A stretch of 64,000 nucleotides of DNA from Methanobacterium sp. GTDB taxonomy: Archaea > Methanobacteriota > Methanobacteria > Methanobacteriales > Methanobacteriaceae. Under the pieces are notes generated by a model, which saw only the letters and a program-made list of their open reading frames with translations, searched no databases and was not told the origin of the DNA. This document shows, one piece after another, positions 28,579 to 36,735 of the stretch (its first letter is position 1; every line of letters starts with the position of its first letter). The stretch is taken from assembly GCF_038562635.1 (NCBI RefSeq), contig NZ_JBCFBO010000003.1, positions 160,491-224,490 of the forward strand, read 5' to 3'. Both the position numbers and the translations under genes were made by a program.

Positions 28579-28590
28579 ATGACTGGTCTA
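28579..28590 (+). promoter_or_regulatory. TetR operator copy 3 (autoregulatory, imperfect)
   Basis: The plus strand reads ATGACTGGTCTA, matching 10 of 12 positions of the operator at 27862 and 27914, and lies 19 bases upstream of the TetR ATG. The right half-site GGTCTA is intact; the left is degenerate, consistent with weaker autoregulation. Confidence 0.65.
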
Positions 28591-29111
28591 TATAACTCTA
28601 TTCAAATTATGGATATAATCCCATAAATAGTTATAGGCCAATTTAACTATTATCAACCTGGCTATGTATCCAAATATTTCAAAATAAAATTAAAATGTGA
28701 TCATTTTAAAATACATCATATATCGCCAAAATAACCAAACATGCATATAAACATATTCAAAACCTAGAATAGCCCTAAAATACACTTATTAAAAATTTAA
28801 CTAGAATCATACTTGTAAATAAAGCCAAAGCCAGATAGGTTAAACTTATAACAATCAGTTAACATGAATCGTCCGAATATTTCATTTTTAAAACTCATTT
28901 TTATACGAATTTTATATTTAATCTTTTTAAAAACCAGAATAATAAAAGTAATAAATGTAAAAACCTCTTTATTTTGCTTTAAATGTTAAAAGAACAGAAT
29001 AGGGATGAATTATGGAATGATTTGGGAGTAATTCTGGAAAAATTATTTTTATTACGCACCACCTATTTTAATTAAAGAGCGTTAGGTTCATTTAAAAATA
29101 ATGTGATCATC
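28591..29111. other. Intergenic region with a shared upstream element
   Basis: About 520 bases without a gene, the divergent promoter region of the TetR gene and the 29112 operon. The only feature seen is the element at 29003-29051, also found upstream of the 40951 gene. Confidence 0.4.
29003..29051 (+). promoter_or_regulatory. Conserved upstream element, copy A
   Basis: A segment of about 45 bases resembles 40811-40855 (copy B). Shared blocks are GATTTGG, TAATTC and GGAAAAA followed by TATTTTTA; in the central 24 bases I count 20 identities. It ends about 60 bases before the ATG at 29112. It may be a promoter with an activator site; the factor is unknown. Confidence 0.45.
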
Positions 29112-29432
29112 ATGGTTTATGAAATACTTATACCGTCAATACCGTTTGTAGGGGGTTATTTAGTAACATATACACTCTACAAGACAGGTTTAATAAGAAA
29201 ATCACTTCATGTGAATTTATGGAACTTTATATTATTCAGTGCATTTTTAGTAACTGCGTGTGCAGGATTTGTACTTATGGTTTTACTTGAACTAGGCATA
29301 ATCACATCCATTAATTCAGGACTTCTTTACTGGCATGTAGAATTCGGCATCACCATGGCATTAGTTACAGTATTCCATATAAGTATTTACTGGAAAAGTA
29401 CCAGAAGGCTGTTTACAGGAGGGAGAGGGTGA
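29112..29432 (+). CDS. Small multi-pass membrane protein with conserved His (DUF4405-like)
   Basis: The 106-residue protein has three hydrophobic segments. It shares a pattern with the C-terminal half of the next gene: H-x-N-L-W-N before a helix, LGI after it, then YWHVE and F/H-H-I-x-I-Y-W/R-K. Histidines placed near helix ends in this way occur in DUF4405/cytochrome b-like heme-binding membrane proteins, but heme binding is unproven. The ATG at 29112 is favoured by GTGATC just upstream; a GTG at 29103 would lengthen it by three residues. It is separated from the next gene by four bases, so the two are surely co-transcribed. Confidence 0.7.
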   Translation: MVYEILIPSIPFVGGYLVTYTLYKTGLIRKSLHVNLWNFILFSAFLVTACAGFVLMVLLELGIITSINSGLLYWHVEFGITMALVTVFHISIYWKSTRRLFTGGRG

Positions 29433-29436
29433 AATC

Positions 29437-30249
29437 TTGAAAAATAAAATTAAAAGTAAGTTAGCTGATTTAAAAAATGCAGTAAATCAAAATATTTCCC
29501 CTCAAAAACAGAAAATAATTGGGGCTGCAGCAACTGTACCTGTAATTGCAGCATCAACCATGTCAGGAGTTTGTGCAGGGGGCTGTCCGTACGGATTAAC
29601 AAACGATCCCTATCCAGGACAGTGCCATCTCTATACTGACAGTACTGGAGACGGCATCTGCGATCTTTCACAGGCCGCTGCCGTTTCAAGCACTCAAAGT
29701 ACAGATGCTAATACTCAGACTACAGATTCAAATACAGATATAGATACTCAAAATAGTACATCCAGTGATGGATATTATGGGGGACACGTTCAAGATGGAA
29801 CTTCAGACCAGACAAATGCAAGCACTACTACAGTTCACGATCCCAGTTCAGGGACTGGTGATTCATTAAATACCGGCAATGACTACCATATAATTCCCGT
29901 AAGTCTTTTAATTATAGGTGCGTACCTATTTACACATTATCTTTTCAGTAAAGGTATTTTAAAACCTCAAAAACATAAAAGATTGTGGAACTTGCTGTTA
30001 ATGGGAGGTTTCTTGGGATCCGGCGTCACAGGAGTACTGCTAATCTATATGATAAATTTAGGTATTGGCCTGGTTTACAGACAAGGCCTGGACTACTGGC
30101 ACGTAGAATTATCACTCATGATGGTTATAGTCACCCTGATTCACTTCCACATATACAGAAAACCATTTAAAAACATGTTTAAAGTACTGTTCCCATTCAA
30201 ATCGAGTTTAAATAAAAATAAATCCAAAATCAGAGGCACGTCCAAATAA
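29437..30249 (+). CDS. Cys-rich and DUF4405-like membrane protein
   Basis: The 270-residue protein starts at TTG 29437 with GGGTGA upstream. Residues 26-46 form a signal-like hydrophobic stretch (IIGAAATVPVIAASTMSG). Then comes a compact motif with three cysteines before an EF-hand/dockerin-like loop: CAGGCPYG, DPYPGQC and DSTGDGICDLS (about 46-78). A Thr/Ser/Asp-rich linker (about 80-150) leads to three membrane helices with HKRLWNLLL, YWHVELSLMM and HFHIYRKPF, paralogous to the preceding gene. The pair could form a membrane electron-transfer module with an extracytoplasmic metal or redox site (inference). I recall the CPYG...DPYPG...GDGICD motif in anaerobe redox loci, but cannot check it here. 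Confidence 0.7.
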   Translation: MKNKIKSKLADLKNAVNQNISPQKQKIIGAAATVPVIAASTMSGVCAGGCPYGLTNDPYPGQCHLYTDSTGDGICDLSQAAAVSSTQSTDANTQTTDSNTDIDTQNSTSSDGYYGGHVQDGTSDQTNASTTTVHDPSSGTGDSLNTGNDYHIIPVSLLIIGAYLFTHYLFSKGILKPQKHKRLWNLLLMGGFLGSGVTGVLLIYMINLGIGLVYRQGLDYWHVELSLMMVIVTLIHFHIYRKPFKNMFKVLFPFKSSLNKNKSKIRGTSK

Positions 30250-30291
30250 AGGACCTTGCCCCTATCATTCATTTTCCAATCTGCCCCCAGA

Positions 30292-31047
30292 TTACTTGTT
30301 GAAAAAGTCCAGTGTGACACTTTTGGCACTTTTAAGTTCCTTAGGTGGTTCAAGTGCCTTAAATTCAAGTTGATACTTTTCAAGAAGTTCCTGGGCGTCT
30401 TCAGTTATAGATGGGGCTACCAAAAGACCTCTAACAAAATCTTTATGGTCCGTGAAGTCTTCAAAATATTTTTTTAACTGCTTAACTGCATTGATACCGG
30501 CCTGTCTGCTTTTAAGTTCCAATACCATTAAACTACCGTTTTTATCCTTACCCAATATATCTATAAAACCTGTAGATACCTGATATTCCTTAGAAGTAGG
30601 CCTGAATCCTTTTTCAATGATTTCTGGGCTTTCCATTATCATGGTACGCATATCTTCCTCATAACCTGCTAGTTCAAGCTTTTTAATGTCTTTACCAATA
30701 TGATAAGATACCATATGTGTTTTACATATTTCAACTTCAAGAGACTCAGGTGGATTTCTCCTTACCCCCCAGAGGTAAACTCTGCCGTTTTCCATTCTTG
30801 TCTTGAATTTACAGTTAGGGGGCTGCCAGTTAACAGGCTCCAGATTATAATCCTGATGGACTAAAAATGAACCGTCCGTTTTGATAATTATTGTCCTGTC
30901 TCCAGATCCTAGCCTGCTTGTAGCCCTGCCCCTGTACTTTATCCTGCAGCAGGCCACTATTATTATAAATGCCCTTTTAAAAATTGCTTCGTTTATAAAA
31001 TCAAAAACTTCTTCCATTTTAGGATTTTCATCTAACTTAATTATCAT
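30292..31047 (-). CDS. nucS: Mismatch-specific endonuclease NucS/EndoMS
   Basis: The 251-residue protein matches NucS/EndoMS, the archaeal and actinobacterial nuclease that cuts both strands at mismatches. The N-terminal DNA-binding domain (about 1-125) contains YRGRATSRLGSGDRTIIIK and FLVHQDYNLEPVNWQPP. The C-terminal RecB-like nuclease has STGFIDILGKD and LMVLELKSRQAG, which supply the catalytic D, E and K. The last residues, VTLDFFNK, resemble a PCNA-interacting (PIP-like) tail. GAGGATG precedes the ATG. It is transcribed alone. Confidence 0.95.
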   Translation of the reverse strand: MIIKLDENPKMEEVFDFINEAIFKRAFIIIVACCRIKYRGRATSRLGSGDRTIIIKTDGSFLVHQDYNLEPVNWQPPNCKFKTRMENGRVYLWGVRRNPPESLEVEICKTHMVSYHIGKDIKKLELAGYEEDMRTMIMESPEIIEKGFRPTSKEYQVSTGFIDILGKDKNGSLMVLELKSRQAGINAVKQLKKYFEDFTDHKDFVRGLLVAPSITEDAQELLEKYQLEFKALEPPKELKSAKSVTLDFFNK

Positions 31048-31302
31048 TAAACATCCTCAAATTATTAAAAAAAGGTAAACACCATTTTAAAACTAATATT
31101 ACATTTTCAAACTATAAAAATATAATTATAAACGAAAATAGAGAACTGTTTAATGATTTAAAGTACAATTAACATAAAAATATTTATTATAATATTAAAT
31201 TTAAACTCGTATGTCCAGAGTATTGTGCAAAATATTCTTATTTAAATTATTATGTAATTTTTTGATTAAATAAATGGAATTTCAACCTAAATTAACCAGT
31301 AT

Positions 31303-31623
31303 GGAAAAATTTTTTATTTTTCCGATTGAAAAAAACAAAGCTTGCAAAAACTATGTTTTTGCAGCCGCAAAACGAAGCTTAAGAAAATGTGCAACATTTT
31401 CTTTTGCCGGAGGAAATTTATTTCCTCGGCCGCAAAAACCTCTGGTTTTTGCAGGCATCAAAAACTTTGTTTTTGATAGCTAACAAACACGATGTGTTTG
31501 AGTGCCGTACGAAACGAAGCTTGCAAAAAACAAGGTTTTTGCTGCTCGAAAATCGTAGATTTTCGATAGTTTCTTGGCTCCGAGACAAAGCTTGCGAAAC
31601 TGTCAAAAACCTTCGATTTTTGA
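31303..31623. repeat. Three-base-loop hairpin array 2
   Basis: This is the longest of the five tracts, about 320 bases between nucS and the HEAT gene. Hairpins seen: 31303-31323, 31344-31362 (8 bp, loop TAT), 31383-31401, 31432-31452 (9 bp, TCT), 31457-31477 (9 bp, TTT), 31484-31500 (7 bp, GAT), about 31522-31541 (bulged) and 31546-31566 (9 bp, GTA), with a bulged 11-bp hairpin around 31407-31431. AAGCTTG or GAAGCTT recurs between them. Overlapping frames on both strands here are by-products of the repeats. The rest of 31048-31702 holds nothing I can name. Confidence 0.8.
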
Positions 31624-31702
31624 AGACCGTCGGTTTTGTGAACATGAACGAATTTAAAATAAGAAACTTTTATCCAGTAATTTAAAAGGTTAAATTAAAA
31701 TT

Positions 31703-31722
31703 AAATCACTTTGAAGTGATTT
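31703..31722 (-). terminator. Inverted repeat spanning the HEAT gene stop codon
   Basis: AAATCACTT and AAGTGATTT form a perfect 9-bp stem with a two-base spacer. One arm is made by the final codons of the gene and the stop is part of the stem. It may terminate transcription or protect the mRNA end. Confidence 0.5.
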
Positions 31723-32407
31723 TATTTATTGCCCTTTTCAAAGCAGATTCAAATTCATGAGATTCTCCATTTGAGGCATCTAAAGCTCCTTTAAGATAGG
31801 GAAGTGATTTTTTATCTCCTATGGTTCCAAGGGCATTTGCCGCATTTACCCTTACAAGATAACTTTCATCTCCAAGAGAGCTGACCAGATATTCTACAGA
31901 TGCATCACCAATTTTACCTAATGACAGCACAGCACAGGATCTTAAAATGTAATCATTTTCTTTTAAAATTCCTTTTAACGGTTCAAGAGCGCGATAATCG
32001 CCCAAATTTCCAAGTGCATCCACCACTTCACATTTAACATTTAAAGACCCATCATTTAATGCATTAATGATTGGTTCAACTGCGCGCCGGTCCCCGATTA
32101 CACCTAAAGCTAGTGCTGCTGTTTCCCTCACGTGCCAATGTTCATCCTTTAAGACATTGATTAAAGGTTCAACCGCCTGCCTGTCCCCAATTCTACCAAG
32201 CGATAAAACTGCAGCTTTACGAATAGGCCAGTATTCATCATTCAGGAGATTAATTAAAGGTTCAACCGCTTCTTTTGCATCTATATCTCCCAGAATATAT
32301 GCTGATTTTTCCCGAATTCGTTTATCTTCGGTTATATCTAATGCTTTTACAAGGCCATTTATATCCTTTTTGTCCCTCATCTTTTCCAGATCTGAGATAG
32401 AAATCAT
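31706..32407 (-). CDS. HEAT-repeat (PBS lyase-like) protein
   Basis: The 233-residue protein is built of about six to seven helical repeats of roughly 31 residues. Each has the signature of HEAT-like repeats in phycobilisome lyases: A(V/A)xALGxIGDxRAVEPLIxxLxDE. Clear copies are EAVEPLINLLNDEYWPIRKAAVLSLG, QAVEPLINVLKDEHWHVRETAALALG and RAVEPIINALNDGSLNVKCEVVDALG. Such proteins are scaffolds or act in cofactor attachment; no catalytic residue is visible. I prefer the ATG at 32407, preceded by GATGATC at four bases, over 32425. The stop codon lies inside a perfect inverted repeat. Confidence 0.88.
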   Translation of the reverse strand: MISISDLEKMRDKKDINGLVKALDITEDKRIREKSAYILGDIDAKEAVEPLINLLNDEYWPIRKAAVLSLGRIGDRQAVEPLINVLKDEHWHVRETAALALGVIGDRRAVEPIINALNDGSLNVKCEVVDALGNLGDYRALEPLKGILKENDYILRSCAVLSLGKIGDASVEYLVSSLGDESYLVRVNAANALGTIGDKKSLPYLKGALDASNGESHEFESALKRAINKITSK

Positions 32408-32957
32408 TGTGATCATCATATCCATAATTTTATCACATATCTATTTAATGTCATTAATATCTATTGACCATATAATTTTTATAAATGTTTACTAGCTTAG
32501 ATCATACCATTAATCATTTTTGAATGCACCATATCCCAAATAATGCCCAGATAATTCAAACAATACGTTTTTTTGTCAAAAACAGTCTTTTATAATTCTT
32601 TTAATTCTAATAAACAATTAGTGTTACATTATAACAATTAAAGTGCATCATCATGTGCTATAATTTATAGCTACTATTTAATTTATACTTAAAAATTAGC
32701 TTAAATCATCCCCCAAATATAATTTCAAGACATTCATAGCCGTTTAAATAAATATTTAGGTTAATAGACATAAAAACCATAATTATTAGAATTATTTTTA
32801 TTAGTTTTATTTATATCCAACTAATTATATTAATTATTCCCTAAGGAATTATAATAGTTCTCCTTCCAAACACCTTTAATTTTATATCTAAATTGTAGTT
32901 ACACGAAATTATTATTAGTTATGAAAAACATAAAAAAAGATACGAAATTATGCAGAG
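32408..32957. other. Intergenic region, nothing recognised
   Basis: About 550 bases of very AT-rich spacer between divergent genes. No convincing frame, RNA or repeat; promoters of both neighbours must be here. Confidence 0.4.
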
Positions 32958-33404
32958 GTGGTTGCAATTAAAGGAAAAATACTATTTTTAGTTAGCGCAT
33001 TAGTTATTACAAGTATTACTGTAGCTGCTTATCCAGTAATATCTGCTAATTCCCAATTAGGACAGCCAAACCAGTCAAATTTAGGAAATCCCGCAAATAA
33101 TAATCACAAGATCAGTTCAATAAATAAAATATCAAACAGGGTTTTACATCACTCAAATCTTAATGTTAAATCATCAACCCCGAAAAAGTATACAAATCAT
33201 AAAGTCAAGTCATCTAAATCACGTTCAATTGCGCAGAAGTACATAAAAGAACATAATGCAGTAGCAGGTAAACCTGAACGATACAAAATAGGTGGGAAAT
33301 GCACAGATGTTGTTCCTGTTTTATTGAAGGGTAAACGGGTAGGAGAAATAAATATAGACCCTAAAACCGGCAAAAATGTGGGCGGTGCAGGAGGAGCACC
33401 TTAA
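32958..33404 (+). CDS. Secreted basic protein with PepSY-like C-terminus
   Basis: The 148-residue product begins with a signal peptide (KILFLVSALVITSITVAAYPVISA). A basic Ser/Asn/Lys-rich linker (about 33-85) follows. The C-terminal 60 residues (SIAQKYIKEHNAVAGKPERYK, VVPVLLKGKRVGEINIDPKTGKNVGGAGGAP) resemble a PepSY-type domain, in which G-x-I-x-(I/V)-D-x-x-T-G-x is conserved. The start is uncertain: GTG at 32958 lies within a GAGGTG ribosome binding site, which would place the first codon some bases later at a non-standard ATT. Function unknown, probably exported to the pseudo-periplasm. Confidence 0.6.
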   Translation: MVAIKGKILFLVSALVITSITVAAYPVISANSQLGQPNQSNLGNPANNNHKISSINKISNRVLHHSNLNVKSSTPKKYTNHKVKSSKSRSIAQKYIKEHNAVAGKPERYKIGGKCTDVVPVLLKGKRVGEINIDPKTGKNVGGAGGAP

Positions 33405-33571
33405 TTTACTTTTTTTAAGTACATATCAATTAATTCAGTAAATTACTCCTTTTAAACTCTGTAAAACACTTTATCATGAGACATGGAGTAAAATATGTCC
33501 AATATATTTAATAATAGAATGTAAATATTTATGTTCCAAAAAAGATAAAGTAATAGATGAGGTGATTATGC

Positions 33572-33916
33572 TTGGCAGAAGTATTAGTACCTGTAACTTT
33601 TAGTCGAGAAATAGAAGGGAAAATAAGTGATTTAGTCATACCTGAAGAGTTTGTCAAGGATTTCCGTTTTATAAGTGATACTGAACTTATAGTTGTTATA
33701 CGAGTCCTAGGCTCAGATATAGAAAAGCCCCTAAATTTCTTTGAAAGCAGCAAAGGAGATAAATTCACCATAAAAACCATAGAAAATAATGGAAAGCAAA
33801 TATATGATGAATTCACATTAATTGATATGGAATCAAACGAAGGCCCATATCCCACTGCAGATATAGATATAGAACCTCAAGAGATTAAACTAATACTAGA
33901 ATTTGAAAAAAAATGA
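33572..33916 (+). CDS. Hypothetical protein (114 residues)
   Basis: Not recognised. A soluble, acidic, beta-rich protein (EVLVPVTFSREIEG, TELIVVIRVLGSD, EIKLILEFEKK). It has no cysteines, signal peptide or membrane helix. The start codon is TTG at 33572 with GAGGTGAT five bases upstream; the ATG within that region is out of frame and stops after about a dozen codons. Confidence 0.6.
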   Translation: MAEVLVPVTFSREIEGKISDLVIPEEFVKDFRFISDTELIVVIRVLGSDIEKPLNFFESSKGDKFTIKTIENNGKQIYDEFTLIDMESNEGPYPTADIDIEPQEIKLILEFEKK

Positions 33917-34005
33917 CCAAATAATTATTATTTTAAATTAATTTTTATTCTCATTTTACTAATTAATCAAAATATTACTTACTTAAAATAAAAGCATTAT
34001 AATGC

Positions 34006-34179
34006 CTATCTTTCTCTTTTTACACGCTCTCTGGCCTTTAAAATTAAAAATATTATTACTCCAATTACAATTGCAGCAATAATGCCCCATATCAACGCGA
34101 CTCCTATAATAAGTATTGTATTAATAACTGCATTTACAAAGCCCATTATTGCATTAACTAACGTAGATATTATATCCAT
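34006..34179 (-). CDS. Small membrane protein (57 residues)
   Basis: A short minus-strand gene: MDIISTLVNAIMGFVNAVIN, then a long hydrophobic helix to about residue 46 and a strongly basic tail (LKARERVKRER). The positive-inside tail predicts a single-pass protein with a cytoplasmic C-terminus. No strong ribosome binding site is visible and I recognise no family; support is the clean hydrophobic profile and the uninterrupted frame. Confidence 0.5.
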   Translation of the reverse strand: MDIISTLVNAIMGFVNAVINTILIIGVALIWGIIAAIVIGVIIFLILKARERVKRER

Positions 34180-34392
34180 GTATTATTATTTTGTTTTTAA
34201 TTGGATATAAATTTAGAGATTTTTAAAAACTGATTTACTGTTATTTAGTTAACCTTCAAAGTGTACAAGTACAAACAGCAATTTAGATAGTGATCCCGTT
34301 TGAAATTGGTAAAAATATAAATAAAAGTTAGAGCATAGTTATTACTTAAATTAAATAATTTAATAATTTTTAATGTAATGGTGGACCATTAA

Positions 34393-35409
34393 GTGAAGCT
34401 GTTAAAAAAGACATTAACATTAATACTTATCCTGCTGGCAGTATTTGTGACTTATGAATCCTTTTTTATAGATAATACTCCTTTAAATTATTTTTCTTCT
34501 AAATCGGCCAGTTCAACAGTTTATGTTGAAAATGGAGTTTCAGGCATAGTAGCTATAACTGATCCATCAATTCACAAAACAGTATGGTTTAATATTAGTT
34601 TTTATCCTTTAGAAACTGGTTCTGGAGTTATTGTAAGTAAAAATGGATATATTATAACTGCATTTCATGTTATAGGTGATCCAGAGTCCAATACCATCAA
34701 TGTGCTTAAAACAATGAGTGATGATGATATCAAGACGTATGTGGAGCAGGCGGCAGTATCTACCTATTTATCAAATTATAACCCCCAGTTAGGCGCGGAA
34801 TTATCTGGAAATAATATGGTCAGTCAAAGTAATTTAAGCTCCAATACACGTGCAACTACAGATCTGTTGATTCAAAACAATTTAATTAGCGTAAAATATT
34901 ATAAGCAGGTCATTAAAGTTAAATTTCCATCTTCTACAGGAATTAAACCACTAAATGCTCAGCTGGTTGATGTTGGAAATTCAGGCAGCGATAATGATGT
35001 TGCCCTCCTGAAAGTTAACCCTGCAGGCAGAAATTTACCTGCATTAAAAATCAGTTCCCATGATCCAAAGAATGGAGAAAACATCCGCATATATGGTTAT
35101 CCCGCAGACAGTAATGTGACACAATCTCAGTTATCAGTAAACCCTTCCACAACCACAGGCAGCCTTGTATCAGAAGTACGTAATTCACACGATATACTCT
35201 ACTACAAAACAAATGCATCTACATTCCCAGGTTATAGCGGAGGTCCTGTTTTAAATAGTAAAAATGAATTAATAGGTATTTTAATATATGGAGTGCAGTC
35301 AAAAGGAAGTTTTTTACGGGAAATAAAATCAAGATATGGCTTATTTTTATCTTCAAACTATATAATACAGATATGCATGAAAAATGAAGTTCCCATAGAT
35401 ATCGCATAA
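34393..35409 (+). CDS. Trypsin-like serine protease, membrane-anchored
   Basis: The 338-residue protein has an N-terminal hydrophobic anchor (KTLTLILILLAVFVTYESFF, residues 4-24), then a chymotrypsin/HtrA-like domain. The catalytic triad can be placed: His in ITAFHVIG (about residue 93), Asp in GSDNDVALLKV (about 203) and Ser in PGYSGGPV (about 281). No PDZ domain follows, so it resembles DegS/HtrA-like sheddases lacking the regulatory part. The start is GTG with GGTGGA upstream. It probably acts outside the membrane in protein quality control. Confidence 0.85.
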   Translation: MKLLKKTLTLILILLAVFVTYESFFIDNTPLNYFSSKSASSTVYVENGVSGIVAITDPSIHKTVWFNISFYPLETGSGVIVSKNGYIITAFHVIGDPESNTINVLKTMSDDDIKTYVEQAAVSTYLSNYNPQLGAELSGNNMVSQSNLSSNTRATTDLLIQNNLISVKYYKQVIKVKFPSSTGIKPLNAQLVDVGNSGSDNDVALLKVNPAGRNLPALKISSHDPKNGENIRIYGYPADSNVTQSQLSVNPSTTTGSLVSEVRNSHDILYYKTNASTFPGYSGGPVLNSKNELIGILIYGVQSKGSFLREIKSRYGLFLSSNYIIQICMKNEVPIDIA

Positions 35410-35460
35410 CAGGATATCCTGTAGATCTACTAAAAAAATTCCAAGTAGATCTACATAATA

Positions 35461-35880
35461 TTATTCTAAAGTAAGTAAATCTATCTTATTAATTAACTGC
35501 TCATTTTTAACTTTAAATACTTCAAATGCTTTTTTATTCCGGTTGTTGTATTCTACAAGGGATTTCGATATACCGCCTGAAAGTTCTTCATAATCAGTTT
35601 TAAAGTCTACAAGCAGCTTTTCCAGCTTTTCCAATTCCATTACTTCCTGACATTTAGGGTTAAAAAGCCTGGCTGTTTTAAATCGATGGTTACCCATTAA
35701 ACTAACCCCTCCTTCTAATTTAAGTGCAGGACCATATAATTCCTGTAGTTTATCCGATTTTTCCAACAATTCTTTTAAAGCCCTTACTTCATTTAACTTG
35801 GAATCTACTAATTTAACAAGATTAGATTCCATTTTAGGTCCTACGTTTCCTTTGTTTTTTATACCCTCTTTACTCTCCAT
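35461..35880 (-). CDS. Hypothetical coiled-coil protein (139 residues)
   Basis: Not recognised. A soluble, charged, largely helical protein. Two helical regions (about 20-55 with LVKLVDSKLNEVRALKELL, and 78-139 with LEKLEKLLVDFKTDYEELSGG) flank a short segment containing GVSLMGNHRFKTARLF. GGAGGACTG lies before the ATG at 35880. Confidence 0.6.
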   Translation of the reverse strand: MESKEGIKNKGNVGPKMESNLVKLVDSKLNEVRALKELLEKSDKLQELYGPALKLEGGVSLMGNHRFKTARLFNPKCQEVMELEKLEKLLVDFKTDYEELSGGISKSLVEYNNRNKKAFEVFKVKNEQLINKIDLLTLE

Positions 35881-36735
35881 ATTTACCAGTCCTCCATTTA
35901 TATTCCTTATTTTCCAATAAGCTTAAACTTCACAACTGAATCTAGAGCATATGCCCAACTTAGAGCATTATATAAATATTAACTGGATGTTAGAGTTCTT
36001 AATCAAACTAAACCTCTCTTATTAAGATTAATGATTTCATATACTTGCGTGCATATCCTAATTTTAAATCAGGTATTTCAAATATTTGACTCCCCACCAT
36101 ATCGATGTAAATTGGTATTCCAAACTTAATATGGAATTCGTGATAGTGACTCATAATAACATTATGTAATATTAGGAATGATTCTAATATAAAAGATTTT
36201 CTGTCAGATATAAACTTAAAAACGCATTTAGAAGACCAGTATTCCCAACTACCAACATACCAGTACAACTACTACAACATGCAAATTAATAATAAAAACC
36301 GCCCCCTGAGCAGCGAATTTGAAAGACTGCACAAAAATTAATTTAAACATCTTGATTTGAAAATTATTACTTTCAAACAGATAAATAAAATAAATTAGCG
36401 CCCAGCGCGAATTTGGAGCAGTTTACAGTTAATAAAAATGATTGATTAAACCAGGACTGCATAGCACATATAAAGATGCCCTGAAAAAATAATTTTTCAT
36501 CTTAAATAATTTAATAAAATTTTATAACAACTGCAGTACAAAAAAGATTAATATTTCATTAATTCACAGTTTTAATTCGCTTTTATACCTCTTTAAATTC
36601 AAAAAAACGCATAATAATTATGTTTTCATGAAAAAATTAAATCAAAAAAAATATATGCTCAAAAATACCATAATCACGTGTCAATAACTCCAAACTGGTG
36701 TTAATATGACATCTGAAAAAATGGGAGGCAGTATA
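35881..36735. other. Long intergenic region, possible decayed gene
   Basis: About 850 bases without a convincing gene. A minus-strand frame of 86 codons at 36008-36268 starts from a TTG directly after two stop codons and has no ribosome binding site; it may be a remnant. The right half is AT-rich and must contain the promoter of the pseudomurein-binding protein. Confidence 0.35.

Noticed and set aside
31274..31685. Three overlapping open frames (two plus, one minus) in hairpin array 2
   Set aside because: They consist of translations of self-complementary repeats, lack ribosome binding sites and have low-complexity Phe/Lys/Leu composition; treated as repeat artefacts.
36008..36268. Minus-strand frame of 86 codons
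   Set aside because: Begins at a TTG right after two stop codons, has no ribosome binding site and no recognisable similarity. It may be a remnant but I cannot support a gene.
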